This document shows, in pieces, positions 19,361 through 28,211 of a stretch of DNA of 64,000 nucleotides. The position numbers and the translations under genes are program-made. Position 1 is the first letter of the stretch. The number at the start of each line of letters is the position of its first letter. The notes beneath the pieces were generated by a model. It was given only the letters and a program-made list of their open reading frames with translations, had not been told where the DNA came from and ran no database searches. Source of the stretch: Bacteroides sp. (GTDB taxonomy: Bacteria > Bacteroidota > Bacteroidia > Bacteroidales > Bacteroidaceae); assembly GCA_019414665.1 (NCBI GenBank), contig DXLO01000013.1, forward strand, positions 7,470-71,469, given 5' to 3'.

Positions 19361-22135
19361 CTAAATTTGTATCTTTTCTAACAGATACTGCCCTGTATAT
19401 GATGCTCCGCAATGAGCTACTTCTTCGGGGGTGCCGCATACTACGAGATTACCGCCCATATCTCCACCTTCCGGACCGAGGTCTATGACATAATCGGCGC
19501 ATTTGATAACGTCCATGTTATGTTCGATTATGACAACCGTATGTCCTCGTGCTATTAAGGAGTTGAATGCCTCTAGCAGTTTCTTTATGTCGTGGAAATG
19601 TAATCCTGTTGTCGGTTCGTCGAATACAAAAATAGTTGGCTGAGATTTTTCGATACTCAGGAAATATGCCAGTTTGACACGCTGGTTTTCTCCTCCCGAA
19701 AGAGTAGAGGATGATTGTCCCAGTTTGATGTATCCGAGTCCAACTTCTTGTAGCGGCAGCAGTTTTTTTACTATTTTCTTCTGCTTGTGTTCATCGAAAA
19801 ATTCGATAGCCTGGTTGACTGTCATTTCCAGTATGTCATAGATGTTTTTCCCTTCGTAACGTACTTCCAGGGTATCACTCTTAAAACGTTTTCCATGACA
19901 TGATTCACATTCCAGTACCAGATCGGCCATGAATTGCATTTCTACCGTTACAGTACCTTCTCCTTTACATTCTTCACAACGTCCTCCTTCGGTATTGAAC
20001 GAGAAATACCCTGCCGAGTACCCCATTTGTTTGGCCAAAGGCTGGTCGGCAAACAGTTTTCTTATTTCGTCGTATGCCTTGATGTAGGTGACAGGATTAC
20101 TGCGTGAGGATTTGCCTATCGGGTTTTGGTCGACAAACTCTATGTCCTTTATCATCTGGATATCACCTTCCAGTGAAATAAATTCTCCCGGACGGTCGCT
20201 GCCTTCACTATACTCACGCTTCAGTGCCTTATAAAAGATGTCGCGCACTAACGTACTTTTTCCTGAACCACTAACTCCGGTCACTACCGTCATTACGTTA
20301 AGTGGGAAGCGTACATCGATTCCCTTCAGGTTGTTTTCTCTGGCTCCTTTTATTTCTATATAATTATTCCACGAACGATGTGTCTGTGGTCGTTCGATGA
20401 TTTCTTCTCCCAGCAGATATTTTACAGTATAGCTGTTGCTTCCGGGATGCAGGTCTTTCATATCTCCTTGATAAACAATTTCTCCTCCCAGACGTCCGGC
20501 TTTAGGGCCGATATCTATAATATAGTCGGCAGCACGGATGATTTCTTCATCATGCTCTACCACTACCACTGTATTGCCCAGCTGTTGCAACTGGCGGAGT
20601 ACTTTGATAAGCTTGTCTGTATCTCGGCTGTGAAGTCCGATACTAGGTTCGTCCAAAATATAAAGTGAACCTACCAGACTGCTTCCCAGTGAGGTTGCTA
20701 GATTGATTCGCTGACTTTCTCCCCCGGAAAGTGAGTTGCTGAGTCGGTTTAATGTAAGATATCCAAGTTCGACGTCGAGCAGGAAGGTCAATCGGTTATT
20801 GATTTCATTCAGCAAGCGTTGGGCTATCATCTTGTCATGTTCGTCGAGCTGCAAGGTACGGAAAAATTCTTTCAACTGATAAACCGGCATCTCTACCAGT
20901 TCTGCAATGGTGCGTCCTCCCACTTTGACATAAAGCGCTTCTTTCTTCAAACGGCTGCCATGACACTCCGGACAAGTTGTCTTACCACGGTAACGGGCTA
21001 ACATTACGCGGTACTGTATCTTATACTGATTTTCTTCCAGCATCTTGAAGAACGAATCGATGCAGACTTTGTCACGCGGTCCGTGCCATAAATAATCCTT
21101 CTGTGCCTGAGTCAGGTTATAGTAAGGCTCGAATATAGGAAAATCGTGCGCCGGAGCTTCGCGCAGGAATTCGGTGAGCCATTCGCTCATTTTTTCTCCT
21201 CTCCAGCACATCACAGCACCGTCGTAAACACTCAATGCACGGTTGGGTACGACAAGATGCTCGTCTATACCGATAATCTTTCCGAAACCTTCACACGTAG
21301 GGCATGCGCCGATAGGAGAGTTGAACGAAAACATCTGGTCGCTGGGCTCTTCAAACTTAATACCGTCTGCCTCGAATTTTGTACTGAAGGCATGTAGTTT
21401 GGTACTTCCGTCGGGCAGGTAAAAGCGCAGCAGACAAGCTCCGTCACCCTCGTACATAGCTGTTTCTGCTGAATCGGTCAAGCGGCTGATTGCATCTTTT
21501 GTATCATCGCAGCTCATACGGTCCACCAGCAGGTATATCGTATCGGCAGGATTATATTGATAATCCTCCATACGAACCATTTCACCGTTTACTTCCAGAC
21601 GGGTGAATCCTTGTTTCATATCCATTTCTATCTGTTCGGCTTCACTGCGTCCTTCTCGGGGAATGATAGGAGTCTGTACCGTATAGCGTGTACCTTTCGG
21701 ATATGAGAGCATGCAGTTTACAATATCTTCGGGGCTGTCTTTTTTTACAAGCTGACCGCTTATCGGCGAATAAGTTTTGCCGACACGTGCAAACAGCAGA
21801 CGCAGATATTCGTATATCTCAGTCGATGTACCTACAGTAGAACGCGGATTCCGGCTGATTACTTTCGGTTCGATAGCAATGGCAGGAGGAATACCTTTGA
21901 TGAAATCACATTCAGGTTTGCTCATTCGTCCCAGGAACTGGCGTGCATACGATGAAAGGCTTTCCACATAGCGACGCTGTCCTTCGGCATACAATGTGTC
22001 GAATGCCAGTGAGGATTTTCCGGAACCGGACAACCCCGTAATGACTACTAGTTTATTACGTGGAATATCAACGTCTATATTTTTCAGGTTGTTTACCTTC
22101 GCGCCTTTTATAGATATATATTTACTGTCAGACAT
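19361..22135 (-). CDS. uvrA: Excinuclease ABC subunit A
   Basis: This is the damage-recognition ATPase of nucleotide excision repair, acting as a dimer with UvrB. Two ABC modules are present: Walker A GLSGSGKS at residues 34-41 and GVSGSGKS in the C-terminal half. Each has its signature (NSLSGGESQRINLA, STLSGGENQRVKLA). Zinc-binding clusters are visible (CPTCEGFG, CPECHGSR, CEECKGEG with CESCHGKRF). The frame is open to a TTG at 22165, but the ATG at 22135 is chosen because a -7 promoter element overlaps the TTG and the protein then starts MSDSKYISIKGA. The length of 924 residues is normal. It is not functionally tied to the xylan locus beside it. Confidence 0.96.
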   Translation of the reverse strand: MSDSKYISIKGAKVNNLKNIDVDIPRNKLVVITGLSGSGKSSLAFDTLYAEGQRRYVESLSSYARQFLGRMSKPECDFIKGIPPAIAIEPKVISRNPRSTVGTSTEIYEYLRLLFARVGKTYSPISGQLVKKDSPEDIVNCMLSYPKGTRYTVQTPIIPREGRSEAEQIEMDMKQGFTRLEVNGEMVRMEDYQYNPADTIYLLVDRMSCDDTKDAISRLTDSAETAMYEGDGACLLRFYLPDGSTKLHAFSTKFEADGIKFEEPSDQMFSFNSPIGACPTCEGFGKIIGIDEHLVVPNRALSVYDGAVMCWRGEKMSEWLTEFLREAPAHDFPIFEPYYNLTQAQKDYLWHGPRDKVCIDSFFKMLEENQYKIQYRVMLARYRGKTTCPECHGSRLKKEALYVKVGGRTIAELVEMPVYQLKEFFRTLQLDEHDKMIAQRLLNEINNRLTFLLDVELGYLTLNRLSNSLSGGESQRINLATSLGSSLVGSLYILDEPSIGLHSRDTDKLIKVLRQLQQLGNTVVVVEHDEEIIRAADYIIDIGPKAGRLGGEIVYQGDMKDLHPGSNSYTVKYLLGEEIIERPQTHRSWNNYIEIKGARENNLKGIDVRFPLNVMTVVTGVSGSGKSTLVRDIFYKALKREYSEGSDRPGEFISLEGDIQMIKDIEFVDQNPIGKSSRSNPVTYIKAYDEIRKLFADQPLAKQMGYSAGYFSFNTEGGRCEECKGEGTVTVEMQFMADLVLECESCHGKRFKSDTLEVRYEGKNIYDILEMTVNQAIEFFDEHKQKKIVKKLLPLQEVGLGYIKLGQSSSTLSGGENQRVKLAYFLSIEKSQPTIFVFDEPTTGLHFHDIKKLLEAFNSLIARGHTVVIIEHNMDVIKCADYVIDLGPEGGDMGGNLVVCGTPEEVAHCGASYTGQYLLEKIQI

Positions 22136-22162
22136 GCTTGGATTCGTTTGGTTTTTGATAGA

Positions 22163-22170
22163 CAAAAATA
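22163..22170 (-). promoter_or_regulatory. -7 promoter element of uvrA
   Basis: TATTTTTG on the minus strand fits TAnnTTTG. It covers the upstream TTG and so decides in favour of the ATG at 22135. Confidence 0.6.
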
Positions 22171-22334
22171 GTGAATTTTATGCATATCGTGAAACAAAAG
22201 ATAAATAAGGAGTGTTAATAGCTTCAATTTTGGAAAAAACTCTGCTTATTGCTTTCACATGTGTAAAACAGGTCCTCATTGCTTTATTCTTTTATCGATT
22301 CGAGGAAAAAGTAAGTTATTGATTATTTTTTCCT

Positions 22335-22342
22335 TATCTTTG
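22335..22342 (+). promoter_or_regulatory. -7 promoter element of the GHL10 gene
   Basis: TATCTTTG lies 27 bp upstream of the ATG and is a perfect match to the Bacteroides -7 consensus. Confidence 0.7.
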
Positions 22343-22369
22343 CCCTCTCGATTATAATGTATAAAAAAT

Positions 22370-23872
22370 ATGAAATCAAAAGTTTTATTGATTTGGCTGG
22401 CAATGCTTTTATTTGTTGCCGGAAGTGTTAAGGCACAGACAATGCATCCAAAGCGTGAATTCCGCGGTGCGTGGATACAATGTGTGAACGGTCAGTTTCA
22501 AGGTATGCCCACAGAACAGATGAAAGCGACTCTGATCCGTCAGTTGGATAACCTGAAAGGTGCGGGTATCAATGCGATTATATTTCAGGTTCGTGCCGAA
22601 TGTGATGCTCTTTATGCGTCGACCTATGAACCCTGGAGCCGTTTCCTTACCGGATTGCAGGGAAAAGCTCCTCAGCCAGGCTGGGATCCGCTTCGTTTCA
22701 TGGTGGAAGAATGTCATAAGCGTGGCATGGAACTTCATGCATGGATAAATCCTTATCGTGCACAGACCAAGGGAACTACGGCATTGTCGCCTATGCATCC
22801 TTATAATAAATACCCTAATTTGTTTGTACGTTACGGCGGACAGCTGTATTTCGATCCCGGATATCCTGAATCGAGAGCTTATATCTGCAAGATTGTAAGA
22901 GATATCGTTTCTCGTTACGATATTGACGCTATTCACATGGATGATTATTTTTATCCGTATCCGAATCCGGAAGAAGAATTTCCAGACAACATCAGCTTTG
23001 CTGCTTATGGTCGCGGATTTACCAACAAGGCCGACTGGCGTAGAGATAATGTCAATGTCTTGATAAAAGAAATTCACGAAACTGTACGCAGTTGTAAGCC
23101 ATGGGTTAAGTTTGGTGTTTCTCCCTTCGGTATCTATCGTAACAGAAAATCAGATCCGAATGGCAGCGATACAAACGGACTTCAGAATTACGATGACTTG
23201 TATGCCGATGTACTGCTTTGGGTCAACAATGGCTGGGTAGATTATAATATCCCTCAGATCTATTGGGAAATCGGTCATCCGGCAGCAGATTATGATAAAC
23301 TGATCCGCTGGTGGGCGCGTCATTCTGCCGCACGTCCACTGTTTATCGGACAAGACGTAGTTCGTACTGTAACAAAGCCAGATCTGAAAAATCCGGGACA
23401 GCACCAGATGCTTGCCAAATATAACTTGCAGCGTATGCTTCCAACCGTACAGGGAAGCTGTCAGTGGTATGCTGCTGCAGTAGTAGAAAATAAAGGCAAC
23501 TATCGTGAGGTTCTGGCAAATGTCTACCACAAATATCCAACTTTGATTCCGGCTTCTCCTTTTATCGATAAAGAGGCTCCGGGTAAAGTGAAAAAACTGA
23601 AACCGGTGTGGACTGCCGACGGATATATTTTGTTCTGGACAGCTCCTAAGGCGAAAGATGAAATGGACAAGGCTGTGCGTTATGTAGTATATCGCTTCAA
23701 TAACGATGAAAAGGTTAATCTGAATGATCCTTCTCATATTGTTGAAATCACTACCAATACTTTCTATAAACTTCCTTATGAAAACGGAAAGACTAAGTAC
23801 CGCTATGTAGTGACTGCACTCGACCGTCTGCATAATGAATCGAAGGCTGTTAAGAAAAAAATTAAGTTGTAA
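22370..23872 (+). CDS. GHL10 (DUF187/YngK-like) glycosidase-like secreted protein
   Basis: This is a secreted protein with a glycosyl-hydrolase-like (GHL10) TIM-barrel domain. The signal peptide ends at VKAQ (~residue 23). The family start block REFRGAWIQCV is followed by GINAIIFQVRAECDALY, LHAWINPYR, YFDPGYPESRAYI, IDAIHMDDYFYPYP and VKFGVSPFGIYRN; the acidic residues of HMDDY are likely active-site candidates. A C-terminal fibronectin-III-like segment runs from about residue 395 to 500. YngK-type proteins have been linked to peptidoglycan or glycan cleavage, but the substrate is not known here. It is a monocistronic unit with its own promoter and terminator, divergent from uvrA. Confidence 0.82.
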   Translation: MKSKVLLIWLAMLLFVAGSVKAQTMHPKREFRGAWIQCVNGQFQGMPTEQMKATLIRQLDNLKGAGINAIIFQVRAECDALYASTYEPWSRFLTGLQGKAPQPGWDPLRFMVEECHKRGMELHAWINPYRAQTKGTTALSPMHPYNKYPNLFVRYGGQLYFDPGYPESRAYICKIVRDIVSRYDIDAIHMDDYFYPYPNPEEEFPDNISFAAYGRGFTNKADWRRDNVNVLIKEIHETVRSCKPWVKFGVSPFGIYRNRKSDPNGSDTNGLQNYDDLYADVLLWVNNGWVDYNIPQIYWEIGHPAADYDKLIRWWARHSAARPLFIGQDVVRTVTKPDLKNPGQHQMLAKYNLQRMLPTVQGSCQWYAAAVVENKGNYREVLANVYHKYPTLIPASPFIDKEAPGKVKKLKPVWTADGYILFWTAPKAKDEMDKAVRYVVYRFNNDEKVNLNDPSHIVEITTNTFYKLPYENGKTKYRYVVTALDRLHNESKAVKKKIKL

Positions 23873-23889
23873 AATATTTATTAAGTTAA

Positions 23890-23926
23890 GAAATCCGTTC
23901 GGAGGAATCCGGACGGATTTTTTTAT
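23890..23926 (+). terminator. Intrinsic terminator after the GHL10 gene
   Basis: AAATCCGTTCGGA and TCCGGACGGATTT pair with one G-U wobble around a GGAA loop, followed by a run of T. Confidence 0.88.
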
Positions 23927-23968
23927 GAACAGACTGATGTGTTCAATATTGTGTTCTTCTCCTTTAAA

Positions 23969-23999
23969 TTTGTTATATTGAAAGAATTGATTATCTTTG
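23969..23999 (+). promoter_or_regulatory. Promoter of the outer-membrane barrel gene
   Basis: TTTG at 23969-23972 and TATCTTTG at 23992-23999 are separated by 19 bp, a full Bacteroides -33/-7 pair. The start codon is 112 bp further on, giving a long 5' leader that contains a GAAGTG/CACTTC hairpin. Confidence 0.7.
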
Positions 24000-24110
24000 C
24001 TAATAGATACAAAACAAACAGAAGTGTGCCTGTAAAGAGCAGTCCCTGCACTTCGGAAACAAAAACTAAGATTCTTTGGGGACGAGAACCTTATAAAAAC
24101 AATATCAGTT

Positions 24111-24719
24111 ATGAAGAAGTTATTATTAACTGTTGTTTTAGGATTGTGTACACTTGCCGGTTTTTCTCAGGCGAAATTTGATGTACATGCAGGTATGTCT
24201 ATGGCAAACATCACCAATAGTGATGCAGACTTGAAGATTGGCTATTCGGTAGGAGTAGGAATGGATTATGCCATTACTGATATGTGGGCCTTCCAGACCG
24301 GTTTGAATTTTACAAGCAAAGGTTGTAAAGGATCTGAGAAAGGTGTTGATGCGAAAATTAATCCTGTTTATCTGGATATTCCTTTATTGGCTGCTATAAA
24401 ATTACCTATCAGCGAAGGTAATACGTTTGTTGTAAATGCCGGTCCTTATGTAGGATTTGGTTTGGGCGGAAAAGCGACTGTGGAATCAGGAGGTGCTGAA
24501 GTTGGAACTAAACTGTTTAAGAAGATAGATGGAGCTGACGAAGCATTGATGAACCGTTGTGCTGTAGGTTTGCAGTATGGAGTAGGTTTTGAACTGGGAT
24601 ATAAATATTTGCTGAATCTGACAGGCCAGTATGGTTTTACTAACATGTTTAAGAAAAGCCTGACACAGGAAAATAATAAAAACCTGGCTTTTATGATAAC
24701 TGTGGGTTATCGCTTCTGA
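24111..24719 (+). CDS. Small outer-membrane beta-barrel protein (porin-like, PF13568 type)
   Basis: A 202-residue secreted protein with a signal peptide cleaved near GFSQA (residue ~20) and alternating hydrophobic strands rich in glycine and aromatic residues. It ends in Phe (ITVGYRF), the usual outer-membrane assembly signal. Blocks such as FDVHAGMSMANIT, GYSVGVGMDYAITDMWAFQTGLNFTSKG and YLDIPLLAAIK match the 8-stranded barrel family common in Bacteroidetes. Precise function is unknown. It stands alone with its own promoter and terminator. Confidence 0.8.
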   Translation: MKKLLLTVVLGLCTLAGFSQAKFDVHAGMSMANITNSDADLKIGYSVGVGMDYAITDMWAFQTGLNFTSKGCKGSEKGVDAKINPVYLDIPLLAAIKLPISEGNTFVVNAGPYVGFGLGGKATVESGGAEVGTKLFKKIDGADEALMNRCAVGLQYGVGFELGYKYLLNLTGQYGFTNMFKKSLTQENNKNLAFMITVGYRF

Positions 24720-24745
24720 TAGCGTATTAAATTCTTTCTAAGTAT

Positions 24746-24786
24746 AGAGCGGTCGGACTGTGACAAATGGTCTGACCGCTTTTTTT
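24746..24786 (+). terminator. Intrinsic terminator after the barrel gene
   Basis: AGCGGTCGGAC pairs with GTCTGACCGCT (one mismatch) and is followed by TTTTTTT. The rest of the 400 bp gap to tyrA holds only this and the next hairpin; nothing else was seen. Confidence 0.88.
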
Positions 24787-24998
24787 ATGGATTGTGCAGC
24801 TGTTTCCGTATTTCTTTGTTTTAAATCTAGCTGATGTTTATCTGCTTTTTTGTACAAATTTAAAAAAAATATCAGGAAGAATTGCTGATAATATGCTGAT
24901 GTTTTTTGTGAAAGCTGGTATTGATTTTATGAAGAAAACAGGTCGTTGTAAACGTAAGGTTTAGGCCTGGAAAATCTGATAAATCGAAACCTTAAAAG

Positions 24999-25061
24999 AA
25001 AAGTCCCTCTGTTTTCAGCCTTAATTTGTTACAATATCAGGCTGAAAACAGAGGGACTTTT
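24999..25061 (-). terminator. Terminator hairpin after tyrA (aromatic operon)
   Basis: A perfect 23 bp inverted repeat (24999-25021 and 25039-25061, with cores GTCCCTCTGTTTTCAGCC and its complement). The stem ends in AAAA/TTTT and is followed on the minus strand by CTTTTAAGG. It lies about 65 bp beyond the tyrA stop. Confidence 0.8.
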
Positions 25062-25124
25062 AGAATGTCAACTTATAAACTGTAAGTAAAGTCATCCCAT
25101 GTTTCCGTTTGGAAATCATCTATA

Positions 25125-25898
25125 TTATTTGATATGCTCGCGAATCTTTGTAAGATAGGCACGCATTCTTTCAGCATCTTTTTTGTTGATGATATCCAAC
25201 AGCTCGTTGAGTTCTGTACGAATACCTTCTACATGTGCCGGAGTACGTGGGTTGAACAAGATTTCCTGCAACAGAAAATCATCTTCGCCCATCACTCCTT
25301 TGGCTATTGCCATATGCCGTTTGAATGTTGTTCCCGGAGCATCCTGATGTTTCATTACCGCAGCGAAGGCAAACGTAGAAACAAAGGGGATAGACAGCGA
25401 GTAAGCTACTGTTTCATCGTGTTCCTCGAATGTATATTCGAAGATGTTAAGTCCCAGTCTTTGATACAGATCTTTGAAGAAAATTTTTCCCAGATGGTCG
25501 CCTTCCTTGATGATGATGGCATTCTCCGTACTTAGCTTGTCAAGGTTGGCAAACGTAGGACCAAACATCGGGTGAGTAGATACATAGCGGAATCCACAAT
25601 TTTCGTAAAATTCTTTCAGTCCGGTTTTTACAGAAGCTATATCGCTTATGATACAATCTTTCGGGAGAATGGGCAAAACCTGATTGAATGCATCAAGAGT
25701 ATATTTTACCGTTGCTGCATTAATAACCAGTTCGGGTTTGAATTCTTCTATTTCTTGAGTATTGGTAAACCGACAGCAGTTGTACATAAAGCGCAGTTTC
25801 TTTGGGTTCACATCGAATACTGCCACTTCGTGGTCGAAACTCAATACATCGGTAAAGAAGGAACCCATTTTTCCGGCTCCCAAAATTAATATTCTCAT
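25125..25898 (-). CDS. tyrA: Prephenate dehydrogenase
   Basis: This enzyme oxidises prephenate to 4-hydroxyphenylpyruvate with NAD(P)+ on the tyrosine branch. The N-terminal dinucleotide fold shows ILILGAGKMGSFF (residues 3-15). Further blocks include ISDIASVKTGL, VSTHPMFGPTFANL (active-site His region) and ATVKYTLDAF. It is a compact 257-residue TyrA without a C-terminal ACT domain or fused mutase; the chorismate mutase is fused to the DAHP synthase encoded 31 bp upstream. It is the last gene of the pheA-led operon, so it would be under the same Phe/Tyr leader attenuator. Confidence 0.93.
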   Translation of the reverse strand: MRILILGAGKMGSFFTDVLSFDHEVAVFDVNPKKLRFMYNCCRFTNTQEIEEFKPELVINAATVKYTLDAFNQVLPILPKDCIISDIASVKTGLKEFYENCGFRYVSTHPMFGPTFANLDKLSTENAIIIKEGDHLGKIFFKDLYQRLGLNIFEYTFEEHDETVAYSLSIPFVSTFAFAAVMKHQDAPGTTFKRHMAIAKGVMGEDDFLLQEILFNPRTPAHVEGIRTELNELLDIINKKDAERMRAYLTKIREHIK

Positions 25899-25929
25899 AG
25901 ATTCTTATAAAAGTCTGTTATTTACTTAC

Positions 25930-26997
25930 TTACTTATTAATGATTTCCAATTGCTGGCGTACGCTTTCTTCGTGGATAGCTTCGAATACTTGTTTGACAA
26001 AATCGGCATCCATTCCGCATAATGTACCTTGCGCACCACGCTTGTCGAGTATCTCGTTGTAACGTCCGGTCTGAAGGACAGTCATGTTATGCTCTTTCTT
26101 GAATGTACCTATTTCACGGCATACACGCATACGTTTGGCTAAGATTTCCATCAGTTCGTTGTCGCACGCATCGATTTGCAGACGAAGTTCGTGCAAGCTT
26201 TCTGTTGACTGATGCTCTTTACGAATAACCAGCAGATTCAGGATGTAGTCGAGTACATCTGGAGTAACTTGCTGTGCCGCATCACTCCATGCACAATCTG
26301 GATTGCAGTGAGATTCAACAATCAATCCATCCAGTCCCAGGTCCATTGCCTGCTGGCAGAGCGGTGCAATGAGTTCACGCTTTCCACCGATATGGCTTGG
26401 GTCGCACAAGATAGGCAGGTTAGGAATACGGCGGCGCAGTTCGATTGGAATATGCCACTGTGGCAAGTTACGGTAAATCTTTTTATCGTATGACGAGAAT
26501 CCGCGGTGGATAGCTCCCAGACGCTTCAATCCTGCGTTGTTGATGCGTTCCAAAGCTCCGATCCATAATTCCAGATCCGGATTGACAGGGTTCTTTACGT
26601 AAACAGGAATATCTACTCCTTTCAGTGCGTCAGCTATTTCCTGTACGGCAAACGGATTGGCAGTGGTACGTGCTCCGATCCACAAGATGTCGATACCTGC
26701 TTTCAGACATTCGTATACGTGCTTTGCCGTTGCAACCTCGGTTGCTACGTACATGCCTGTTTCTTGTTTAACTCGTTTCATCCATGCAAGACCATCCACA
26801 CCGATACCTTCGAAACCTCCGGGTTTGGTACGTGGTTTCCATATTCCGGCACGGAAAATCTTGATACCTTTATTGGCCAGTTGGGTAGCAGTTGAGATAA
26901 CTTGCTCTTCTGTTTCGGCACTACAAGGACCTGCTATGATAAGAGGGCGTTCTTTTGATACACCTTCCAGTTCGATGGGTTGCAAATTTAGTTCCAT
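25930..26997 (-). CDS. Bifunctional 3-deoxy-7-phosphoheptulonate synthase / chorismate mutase
   Basis: The N-terminal domain (residues ~15-250) is a KDO8P-like (type I-beta) DAHP synthase: PLIIAGPCSAETEEQV, FRAGIWKPRTKPGGFEG, and GLIVESHCNPDCAWSDAAQQ. It condenses phosphoenolpyruvate with erythrose-4-phosphate. The C-terminal domain (~262-355) is an AroQ-type chorismate mutase: LHELRLQIDACDNELMEILA, KRMRVCREIGTFKK and ESVRQQ. This fusion joins the first shikimate step to the branch-point reaction and is common in Bacteroidetes. It is the third gene in the operon, 29 bp after the aminotransferase. In related fusions the mutase domain binds effectors for feedback control; that is family knowledge, not visible here. 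Confidence 0.95.
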   Translation of the reverse strand: MELNLQPIELEGVSKERPLIIAGPCSAETEEQVISTATQLANKGIKIFRAGIWKPRTKPGGFEGIGVDGLAWMKRVKQETGMYVATEVATAKHVYECLKAGIDILWIGARTTANPFAVQEIADALKGVDIPVYVKNPVNPDLELWIGALERINNAGLKRLGAIHRGFSSYDKKIYRNLPQWHIPIELRRRIPNLPILCDPSHIGGKRELIAPLCQQAMDLGLDGLIVESHCNPDCAWSDAAQQVTPDVLDYILNLLVIRKEHQSTESLHELRLQIDACDNELMEILAKRMRVCREIGTFKKEHNMTVLQTGRYNEILDKRGAQGTLCGMDADFVKQVFEAIHEESVRQQLEIINK

Positions 26998-27026
26998 ATT
27001 ATCTTGTCTTTTTAATTTATTATTCT

Positions 27027-28211
27027 TTAGAAAATTGCTTTGATGCGTTTAAGGGCTTCAGCCAGTTTTCCTTCCTTGGCACAGAGAGAAATGCGGATAT
27101 ACCGTTTTCCGTTGCTTCCGAAGATAAATCCCGGAGTAATAAATACCCGTGCTTCGTGTAATACTTTCTCTGTCAGGTCTTCTACATCAGTATAGCTCTC
27201 AGGAATTTTTCCCCAAAGGAACATACCTACCTGATCAGAATCGAATGTACATCCCAGTGTAGTCATGATTTCCTCCGCCAGTTTACGACGGCGGCTGTAT
27301 ACGTTGATGTTTGCTTCTTCGTGCCATTCTGCACTGTTGCGGTATGCCTGTGCGGCAGCGAGCTGCATGGGACGGAAAGTTCCCGAATCGATATTACTTT
27401 TTATTTTCAGAATCCACTGTACAAAAGTCGCGTTGGTGGCAAGCATACCTACACGCCAGCCCGGCATGTTGTGGCTCTTACTCATGGAGTTGAACTCGAT
27501 ACAGCATTCTTTGGCTCCCGGAACATTGAGGATACTGATAGGCTTATGGTTCAGAATGAAGCTGTATGGGTTGTCGTTTACAATGACGATGTTGTGGCGG
27601 CGGGCAAAGTCGACCAGCTTTTCGTACAACTCCATGGTGGCATTTGCTCCTGTCGGCATGTTGGGATAGTTAGTCCACATAATTTTCACACGGCTCAAAT
27701 CCATTTTCTCCAGTTCATCAAAATCGGGTTGCCAGTGATTGTCTTCCCTCAGGTTATAATTGACGATCTCACTTCCTAATATTTTATTTAGTGAAGTGTA
27801 GGTAGGATATCCCGGATTAGGAACCAGAACCTGATCTCCCGGATTGACGAGAGCCAGTGTGACATGCAGGATACCTTCCTTTGATCCGATGAGCGGCTGT
27901 ATTTCCGTAGCAGGATCAAGATCGACATTGTACCAGCGTTTGTACCAGTCGGCCATCGCCTTGCGCAGTTCAGGTATACCTACTGTGGGCTGGTAGCCGT
28001 GTGCATCTGCCTTGCGGGCATTTTCGCATAATACATTGATGGTTTCTTCCGATGGCGGCATGTCCGGACTTCCTATACCCAGGCTGATGACATCCTTACC
28101 TTCGGCGTTCATCTTTGCCACTTCTTTCAGTTTACGGCTGAAATAATATTCGCTGACACTAGCCAGTCTGTCGGCGGGCTGTATATTATAATGTTGATTC
28201 TCCTTCTGCAT
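27027..28211 (-). CDS. PLP-dependent aminotransferase, class I/II (probably aromatic/prephenate)
   Basis: This fold-type I aminotransferase probably transfers the amino group to phenylpyruvate, 4-hydroxyphenylpyruvate or prephenate (inferred from the operon). The PLP-lysine block is SMSKSHNMPGWRVG near residue 240. Other motifs are SLGIGSPDMPPSEE, VPNPGYPTYTS, NYPNMPTGA and IVNDNPYSF. The sequence resembles LL-diaminopimelate aminotransferase-like and aspartate aminotransferase subgroups, but the position between pheA and DAHP synthase argues for aromatic amino acid formation. Its first 26 bp overlap the end of pheA, which implies translational coupling. Confidence 0.9.
   Translation of the reverse strand: MQKENQHYNIQPADRLASVSEYYFSRKLKEVAKMNAEGKDVISLGIGSPDMPPSEETINVLCENARKADAHGYQPTVGIPELRKAMADWYKRWYNVDLDPATEIQPLIGSKEGILHVTLALVNPGDQVLVPNPGYPTYTSLNKILGSEIVNYNLREDNHWQPDFDELEKMDLSRVKIMWTNYPNMPTGANATMELYEKLVDFARRHNIVIVNDNPYSFILNHKPISILNVPGAKECCIEFNSMSKSHNMPGWRVGMLATNATFVQWILKIKSNIDSGTFRPMQLAAAQAYRNSAEWHEEANINVYSRRRKLAEEIMTTLGCTFDSDQVGMFLWGKIPESYTDVEDLTEKVLHEARVFITPGFIFGSNGKRYIRISLCAKEGKLAEALKRIKAIF

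Noticed and set aside
22136..22165. TTG start extending UvrA by 10 residues
   Set aside because: A -7 promoter element overlaps the TTG; the ATG at 22135 gives the usual UvrA start.
22409..23833. 222- and 227-codon minus-strand frames opposite the GHL10 gene
   Set aside because: Antisense to a well supported gene, no domain and no promoter.
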